The translations under genes and the position numbers were made by a program. Below are positions 8,011-11,956 of a DNA stretch of 11,956 bases, piece by piece. The DNA is taken from positions 1 to 11,956 of the forward strand of contig DAOWOP010000073.1 of assembly GCA_030642005.1 (NCBI GenBank). Reading direction: 5' to 3'. The notes beneath the pieces were generated by a model. The model had not been told where the DNA came from. It did not search any database and saw nothing but the letters and a program-made list of their open reading frames with translations. The stretch comes from Planctomycetales bacterium (GTDB lineage: Bacteria > Planctomycetota > Phycisphaerae > SM23-33). The number at the start of each line of letters is the position of its first letter. The stretch's first letter is position 1.

Positions 8011-8132
8011 ATGGGTGCCATGCCTTCACGCGAAGCGGGTAGGCATGTTCACACCCTTCGTTGCGAGGCTTCAAATCGCGATTAATAGCGATTTGGAGGC
8101 CTCTGCGCTTCGGGTGAGAACATGGCACCCAT
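8011..8132 (-). repeat. Nested inverted-repeat element (cruciform or structured RNA) upstream of coaE
   Basis: The 12-bp ends match perfectly: ATGGGTGCCATG (8011-8022) and CATGGCACCCAT (8121-8132). Nested inside, TCACGCGAAGCG (8026-8037) pairs with 8106-8117 at 11 of 12 positions. The innermost hairpin pairs AGGCTTCAAATCGC (8066-8079) with 8088-8102 with a one-base bulge, around an eight-base loop. The left arm has an extra branch at about 8038-8056. CATGCC (8019-8024) can alternatively pair with GGCATG (8042-8047), competing with the outer stem. It could be a mobile palindromic element or an RNA leader; strand is given by the likely transcript. Confidence 0.6.
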
Positions 8133-8163
8133 TATTATTAACCGGATAGTGTACCACTGATTC

Positions 8164-9072
8164 CTATGATTCGATCCCGAACAGACGTTCGGCGTTTCGA
8201 TGATAGATGTTTTCGGCGGCCTCGTCCGGCAGGGACAACGACTGGAGGAACTCGTGCAGGCCGCCCTCGTAGCAGTCCCGCCCGAACAGGATGCGCCGGT
8301 GATACTTCAGAAGGAATTCCCTGCTGATGTCCTGATCGCGTTTAAGTGCAGCAAGCGCGGAACCAGCGGACAGGTCGGCGTAGAGTTGTTGATAGTCCTC
8401 CATCAGCCTGATAAGTCGTCCGCCATCGACTACAGGCCCTTCGGGGTACAGATCGGGCGCCGTATCGGCGTCGGCGCTGATTTCACGCCAGAATCCGGGC
8501 CCGTGCCCGGCAAATATCGTATCCGGACAGGCCTGCATGGCCCGTTCGAGGTTCTCGACCGTCCCGCCGTACCATTCCGGGAAATACTCCACCTTGCCCG
8601 TCTTGGCATTCGACAGATACGGCACGTCGAGGTGGATGATTGCCGGAAGGTTCCGCCTGCCCGCGAGGCGAAACAGTTCGATACAGCGCGGATCGTCCAG
8701 CATCAGGCGGCATTTCCACTCCCCGAAGGCGCGGACGTCATACATCTGGATGGCTGCTTCCAGCCACTTGGCGGCGTTCGGTTCAAGAGGATGCGGGGCG
8801 TAGCCCACTATGAAGCGGTCGGGATAGCGCCTCGTCGCCCGGATAATGTCGAACAGCGGCAGACCGGGATGGTTGCCCCTGCCCGAGACGGTGTGGATCG
8901 GATTGAGGGCCTCGTCAAAGCCCGTATCGCCTTCGGTCGGGTGGATACACCACGTCAGCAGGACCGCTTTGTCGATGCCGTGTTCGTCAAGGTTGGCGAT
9001 GAGGGCGGCGTCGTCCCTGCCGTGCCAGAAAACGTGCTGGTGCGAGTCTATTATACATGACGGTAATGACAC
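8164..9072 (-). CDS. Amidohydrolase-family (Amidohydro_2-like) metal-dependent hydrolase
   Basis: The 302-residue protein has the TIM-barrel metal-site residues in order (numbering from the start given): His11 and His13 in DSHQH on strand 1, Glu118 in FGEWK, His147 in IIHLD (strand 5), His190 in FAGHGP (strand 6) and Asp266 in LFGRDCYEG (strand 8). This is the pattern of predicted TIM-barrel metal-dependent hydrolases and decarboxylases; the substrate cannot be told. GTG at 9072 is preferred because GGAG lies nine bases ahead; GTG at 9087 is an alternative five codons longer without an RBS. No signal peptide. Its stop lies 31 bp from the structured element before coaE. It is a useful contrast to the metal-less homologue at the right end of the window. 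Confidence 0.85.
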   Translation of the reverse strand: MSLPSCIIDSHQHVFWHGRDDAALIANLDEHGIDKAVLLTWCIHPTEGDTGFDEALNPIHTVSGRGNHPGLPLFDIIRATRRYPDRFIVGYAPHPLEPNAAKWLEAAIQMYDVRAFGEWKCRLMLDDPRCIELFRLAGRRNLPAIIHLDVPYLSNAKTGKVEYFPEWYGGTVENLERAMQACPDTIFAGHGPGFWREISADADTAPDLYPEGPVVDGGRLIRLMEDYQQLYADLSAGSALAALKRDQDISREFLLKYHRRILFGRDCYEGGLHEFLQSLSLPDEAAENIYHRNAERLFGIES

Positions 9073-9254
9073 TTTCGTTATCTCCACTTAATGGTGTGCC
9101 GGGGCGGACAGATGTAAGTCTATCCGAACTCGATGTCCTTTGCCGGAAAAATCAATTATCGCATCGGGACCCGCGCCGTTCAAGCAGGAACCGTAACCGC
9201 AGGGGGGGCTTTCAAGGCTGTCCGATAATTATCCGAGTACAGACCGGCGGGCCA

Positions 9255-9417
9255 TAATGCCTAATGACCAATGACCAATGTCTAAATAATGTCTAATACC
9301 TAATGACTAAAACATATCGACGGGATGTCGGGCACTCGGCGATGGCGGCGGCAGGATAATTTTAGACATTAGTCATTGGTCATTCCTTGGTCATTAGAAA
9401 TTAGTCATTGGTCATTA
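9255..9417. repeat. Inverted arrays of 7-bp repeats around a GC-rich core
   Basis: From 9255 to 9307 the DNA is a run of degenerate heptamers, mainly (T/C)AATGAC, with TAATGTC and TAATACC variants and one four-base phase break. From 9365 to 9417 the reverse complement, GTCATT(A/G), runs in heptad phase with one three-base break. 9263-9285 and 9362-9384 are complementary at 22 of 23 positions. The core between (about 9314-9360) is GC-rich. The element fills most of the 449-bp spacer 9073-9521. Elsewhere in that spacer I see an imperfect hairpin at 9105-9126, a 10-bp palindrome at 9224-9233, and no credible gene. Confidence 0.8.
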
Positions 9418-9481
9418 TATGTAAGCCCCTGTAAAAGCATCTGGTCACGAAAACTTAATTGTCGGACGACCTCGGTCTTTC

Positions 9482-9507
9482 GGTATTCCGGTATTCCGGT
9501 ATTCCGG
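9482..9507 (+). repeat. 8-bp tandem repeat (GGTATTCC, three copies plus partial)
   Basis: Three exact copies of GGTATTCC run head to tail from 9482 to 9505, followed by GG of a fourth. The array lies 15-40 bp upstream of the GTPase start. Slippage there would change the distance of any upstream element to the start. Confidence 0.85.
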
Positions 9508-9508
9508 T

Positions 9509-9514
9509 TACAAT
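9509..9514 (+). promoter_or_regulatory. Possible -10 box for a leaderless GTPase transcript
   Basis: TACAAT (five of six to TATAAT) ends seven bases before the GTG at 9522, so transcription could start at or next to the start codon. No Shine-Dalgarno precedes the GTG. No good -35 is present 17 bp upstream, where the 8-bp repeats lie. Confidence 0.3.
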
Positions 9515-9521
9515 ATCCGCC

Positions 9522-10502
9522 GTGCCTGCGAACCTGACACCTGAATATGAAAAGGCCGATCGCCGCTTCCGCGAAGCCGGCGATGATGCCGAAAAACTGG
9601 ACGCCCTGCGCGAGATGCTCCGCACCATTCCCAAGCACAAGGGAACCGATCACATGCAGGCGGACATCAAACGCCGCATCAGCCAGATGCGCAAGGCCAT
9701 TGTCAAAAAGGGTTCCAGCAAGGGCTTCGACCAGTTCCATGTTCCCAAGAGCGGGGCGGGGCAGGTAGTGCTCGTAGGCCCGCCGAACACCGGCAAGAGC
9801 AGTGTCGTCGCAACGACGACCAACGCCCCGGTCAAGGTCGCCGAATACCCCTACTCAACGGCCCTGCCGACGCCCGGCATGTGGCCTTACGAAGATGTGC
9901 AGATACAACTGGTCGATACCCCGCCGATAACGTCCGAGCACGTCGTGGCCGGGCTGATGGGGACGATTAACTTCGCCGATGTAATCGCCGTCGTGATAGA
10001 CGTTTCGTCTGAACCGCTGGAGCAGATCGACATGGCCTTTTCCGTCCTGTCAGACCGCGGGCTGGAACTGTCGCACCTGCGGTGCAACCAACTCGATCCG
10101 GAAAATCATCGCCTGCGAAGCGCCTTGCTGGTGGCCAACAAGGTTGACCTGGTCTCTGCCGGTGATGTCGATGCGCTGCGTGAACTTTACTCCGGCGGCC
10201 TGGACATCATGCCCGTAAGCGCCGCCACCGGAGATGGGCTGGACGCCCTGGGGCGGAAATTGTGGGAACTGCTGGCCGTCATCCGCGTCTATACCAAGCA
10301 GCCGGGAAAGCCGGTCGATAAGGATAAACCTTACACGCTTGCGACAGGTTCGACTATCAACGACCTTGCCGTCGAAATCCACCGCGACCTGCCGGAAAAA
10401 ATGAAATTCGCACGCATCTGGGGCGAAGGACGCTTCGATGGACAACGCACGCACCGAAGCGAAATCCTTCACGATAAAGATGTTGTCGAAATACACCAAT
10501 AA
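9522..10502 (+). CDS. DRG/OBG-like GTPase with C-terminal TGS domain
   Basis: The 326-residue protein has a helical N-terminal region (1-64) rich in charged residues (TPEYEKADRRF, PKHKGTDHMQADIKRR). A GTPase domain follows with G1 GPPNTGKS (86-93), G3 DTPP (132-135) and G4 NKVD (206-209). A C-terminal TGS domain (about 270-325) ends HDKDVVEIHQ. This is the architecture of archaeal/eukaryotic DRG proteins and relatives (COG1163 type), which bind ribosomes or RNA; the bacterial role is not defined. GTG at 9522 is chosen because MPANLTPEYEKA is the natural family start. The frame is open upstream to a TTG at 9459, but that stretch translates the 8-bp repeat. No RBS is seen. Period-7 DNA repeats lie on both sides of the gene. 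Confidence 0.85.
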   Translation: MPANLTPEYEKADRRFREAGDDAEKLDALREMLRTIPKHKGTDHMQADIKRRISQMRKAIVKKGSSKGFDQFHVPKSGAGQVVLVGPPNTGKSSVVATTTNAPVKVAEYPYSTALPTPGMWPYEDVQIQLVDTPPITSEHVVAGLMGTINFADVIAVVIDVSSEPLEQIDMAFSVLSDRGLELSHLRCNQLDPENHRLRSALLVANKVDLVSAGDVDALRELYSGGLDIMPVSAATGDGLDALGRKLWELLAVIRVYTKQPGKPVDKDKPYTLATGSTINDLAVEIHRDLPEKMKFARIWGEGRFDGQRTHRSEILHDKDVVEIHQ

Positions 10503-10507
10503 GAGTA

Positions 10508-10542
10508 GGGTTTAGGGATTAGGGACTTGGGATTAGGAAGAA
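10508..10542 (+). repeat. Second heptad array (GGGATTA-like)
   Basis: Directly after the GTPase stop come GGGTTTA, GGGATTA, GGGACTT and GGGATTA without phase breaks, then a degraded GGAAGAA. The unit differs from the TAATGAC family upstream of the gene but has the same 7-bp period. Confidence 0.75.
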
Positions 10543-10578
10543 ACGGACTTAACAAAAATGATCGAAGGAGATGTTTAA

Positions 10579-10953
10579 ATGGCTGCATTACCGCAAGTTG
10601 TAAGTAAGGCGTGGGACGATCGTGAGGGGCCTGTGGTTCTGGCTACCGTTGATACGGCCGGAGCGACGAACGCGATCTACGCCACCTGCGTGAAGAAATT
10701 CAGCGAAGACAAACTGGTCGTCGCCGACAACTTCTTCAACAAGACCCGCGCGAACATCCAGGGCGGAAGCAAAGGGGCGTTGCTCTTCATCACCAACGAA
10801 GGCAAGGCCTACCAGGTCAAAGGCGCCATCGACTATCTTACCGACGGCGAGATATTCGACGACATGAAGGCCTGGAACGGCGATCGGCCGGGCGTGGCCG
10901 CCGCTGTCGTCAACGTCGAAGAAGTCTTCGCCGGCGCGGAAAAACTGCTGTAG
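10579..10953 (+). CDS. Pyridoxamine 5'-phosphate oxidase-like FMN split-barrel protein
   Basis: This compact 124-residue protein matches the flavin split-barrel fold of the PNPOx-like family. It has a leading helix (PQVVSKAWDD), strands GPVVLATVDTAGATNAIYATCVKKFSEDKLVVADN, then FFNKTRANIQGGSKGALLFITNEGKAYQVKGAIDYL, and a C-terminal helix-strand VAAAVVNVEEVFAGAEKLL. Members bind FMN or a related cofactor as dimers and reduce small molecules; the true PNPOx pyridoxine-site tail is absent, so the substrate is unknown. AAGGAG lies eight bases before the ATG, the strongest ribosome binding site in the window. It follows the GTPase by 76 bp containing a heptad array, so co-transcription is possible. 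Confidence 0.85.
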   Translation: MAALPQVVSKAWDDREGPVVLATVDTAGATNAIYATCVKKFSEDKLVVADNFFNKTRANIQGGSKGALLFITNEGKAYQVKGAIDYLTDGEIFDDMKAWNGDRPGVAAAVVNVEEVFAGAEKLL

Positions 10954-10982
10954 TAGTCTATAACAATCAACTTGAGGTGTGG

Positions 10983-11069
10983 CGCAGCGGAGTCCCGGCA
11001 AATTCCCTTGGCAAATCGCCTGGATTCCGTTGCGTTCCGTCCCAGCCTACGGCTCGATTCCCCGCTGCG
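10983..11069. repeat. Inverted repeat in the spacer after the FMN-protein gene
   Basis: CGCAGCGG (10983-10990) pairs with CCGCTGCG (11062-11069). Inside are a small hairpin AGCC-TAC-GGCT (11044-11054) and two copies of GGCAAAT (about 10997 and 11010). The second arm is followed by CTGTCAAAAAA, which does not make a + strand terminator. The 222-bp spacer 10954-11175 holds no credible gene. Confidence 0.4.
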
Positions 11070-11104
11070 GCTGTCAAAAAATGGTTGCCATGCAGAAAAA
11101 ATAC

Positions 11105-11132
11105 TGTAAAGTCGGCTGGGAGTGAATATAGT
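11105..11132 (+). promoter_or_regulatory. Candidate promoter of the metal-less amidohydrolase gene
   Basis: TATAGT (11127-11132, five of six to consensus) has TGTAAA 16 bp upstream as a weak -35. Transcription would start near 11139, about 37 bases before the ATG at 11176. Confidence 0.35.
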
Positions 11133-11175
11133 ATGTGGGCGCCGCGAGAGAAAAGTTTTGCAGTGAGCAGGAAAC

Positions 11176-11928
11176 ATGGCCATTGATCTTTTTGACATCC
11201 AGGTCGGCATCATCGGTGCTCGCCCCGGTGAACGGGGCGAAGTTACAGTTGATAGTCTTCTGGCGATGATGGAGCGATTCGACATCGGCCAAGCCCTGGT
11301 CCGGGTCGCGCCGACGGATTTTGAGACAGACGTGGTATTCTCGAACGCGAAACTCTACGAAGCGTGTTCGGAGCACCCGAACCTTGTGCCCTGCCCGGTG
11401 GTCGTGCCGAACACCGCGGGCGACTTTCCCAGCGAGGCCGAGCAGGTTGATGACGCCCTCGCCCACGGCGCCGGCGCGGTGTGGATCCGGGTAAATACGG
11501 ATTGCTGGTTTGTGGCCGAGTGGATCAGCGACCGGCTCTTTGGGGTCCTTTCCGACCGCCGCATGCCCACCTACGTCTGTGGTGGCGCACTGTCGTCGAA
11601 GGAGGTTGCGGACCTGGCCAGACGATTCGGTGATCTTCCGATAATACTGGCAGAGGCCGGCTACACCGACCAGCGTATCCTGCTGCCGCTGCTGGAGCGA
11701 TTTGCCAACATTTACCTGTCCATCGGCAACAACTATCGTGTGTACAACGGCATCGAGCAGTTCGTCGAACGGGTCGGTGCCGGTCGGCTGCTTTTCGGTT
11801 CCGGCTTTCCCGACAGCGAACCCATGGCCGCGGGCATGTACCTCCTGTACGCGGATATATCAGAAGAGCAAAAGCGGCAGATAGGTTCCGAGAACGCCGA
11901 ACCTCTGATCGGGGGAATCAAGCGATGA
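11176..11928 (+). CDS. Amidohydrolase-fold protein lacking the usual metal ligands
   Basis: The 250-residue protein follows the TIM-barrel amidohydrolase_2 outline: strand 1 at LFDIQVGIIG, a central AGAVWIRVN, PTYVCGGALS (strand 5), LPIILAEAGY (strand 6), RLLFGSGFPDSEP (strand 8) and the family tail GSENAEPLIGG. Yet the metal residues are missing: Gln9/Gly11 replace the HxH, Cys135 and Glu160 stand where histidines are usual, and Gly210 replaces the strand-8 aspartate. It is likely non-catalytic or uses another chemistry, perhaps as a partner of the next gene, whose ATG overlaps its stop (ATGA). AGCAGGAAAC precedes the ATG. The reading frame is intact, so this is not simple decay. Confidence 0.75.
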   Translation: MAIDLFDIQVGIIGARPGERGEVTVDSLLAMMERFDIGQALVRVAPTDFETDVVFSNAKLYEACSEHPNLVPCPVVVPNTAGDFPSEAEQVDDALAHGAGAVWIRVNTDCWFVAEWISDRLFGVLSDRRMPTYVCGGALSSKEVADLARRFGDLPIILAEAGYTDQRILLPLLERFANIYLSIGNNYRVYNGIEQFVERVGAGRLLFGSGFPDSEPMAAGMYLLYADISEEQKRQIGSENAEPLIGGIKR

Positions 11929-11956
11929 CCACACTGCTCCAGCGGGCGCGAGAAGG
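11925..11956 (+). CDS. Start of a coupled downstream gene, cut by the window edge
   Basis: ATG at 11925 overlaps the preceding TGA as ATGA. GGGGGAAT about nine bases ahead (11911-11918) can act as its ribosome binding site. Only MTTLLQRARE is visible, so the product cannot be named. Coupling suggests a partner of the metal-less amidohydrolase homologue; a catalytic paralogue is one possibility. Confidence 0.55.
   Translation, partial: MTTLLQRARE

Noticed and set aside
7618..8085. 155-codon open frame on the + strand across coaE and the structured element
   Set aside because: It is a shadow of coaE, and it runs on into the inverted-repeat element.
8200..9060. 286-codon open frame opposite the amidohydrolase
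   Set aside because: It is antisense to a gene with all metal ligands in place, and no family is recognisable.
9057..9257. 66-codon open frame in the spacer before the heptad arrays
   Set aside because: Arg-rich composition, no RBS and no similarity that I recognise; likely random.
9255..9417. CRISPR-like array
   Set aside because: Units are 7 bp with no spacers and invert across a core; no cas genes are present.
9459..9521. Longer N-terminus of the GTPase from TTG at 9459
   Set aside because: The extra 21 codons translate the 8-bp tandem repeat, and the family start MPANLTPEY begins at 9522.

Overview
The window reads as a chromosomal segment of a planctomycete-like bacterium, perhaps Phycisphaerae-related. 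This is inference. It rests on a bacterial DRG/TGS-type GTPase whose N-terminus (MPANLTPEY) I associate with planctomycetes, on repeat-rich spacers, and on moderately high GC. No rRNA or other decisive marker is present.

Left part (1-2189, + strand): a terminator of an upstream gene, then a leader of about 150 nt with notable RNA-fold potential, then a complete S9-family serine peptidase with its Ser/Asp/His triad. Next comes a visibly AT-richer stretch. It holds a two-helix membrane protein (+) and, convergently, a RelE/ParE-type toxin with its antitoxin (-), with a good promoter just ahead of the antitoxin.

Middle (3199-8004, - strand): read in transcription order this is coaE (dephospho-CoA kinase), rho (termination factor), an AAA/OLD-like ATPase, a TOPRIM-like DUF4276-style protein and a phosphoglycolate-phosphatase-like HAD hydrolase. 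The ATPase and TOPRIM-like genes are one base apart, are AT-richer than rho and gph, and look like a two-gene anti-phage or abortive-infection pair of the OLD/PARIS/AbiL/RloAB type inserted downstream of rho. A plausible promoter for the pair overlaps the rho stop codon. Its predicted start lies inside the hairpin that should terminate rho transcripts.

Right part (8005-11956): a 122-bp nested inverted-repeat element lies just upstream of coaE. It is followed by a metal-dependent amidohydrolase with intact metal ligands (-) and a 449-bp spacer carrying inverted arrays of 7-bp repeats and an 8-bp tandem repeat. Then come the DRG-like GTPase (possibly leaderless), a second and different 7-bp repeat array, a small FMN split-barrel protein, and an amidohydrolase-fold protein that has lost its recognisable metal ligands. 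The last is translationally coupled (ATGA) to a gene cut by the window edge.

The best candidates for new biology are the ATPase/TOPRIM pair with its promoter-in-terminator layout, the structured leader of the S9 peptidase, the heptad-repeat arrays on both sides of the GTPase, the 122-bp structured element before coaE, and the metal-less amidohydrolase homologue.
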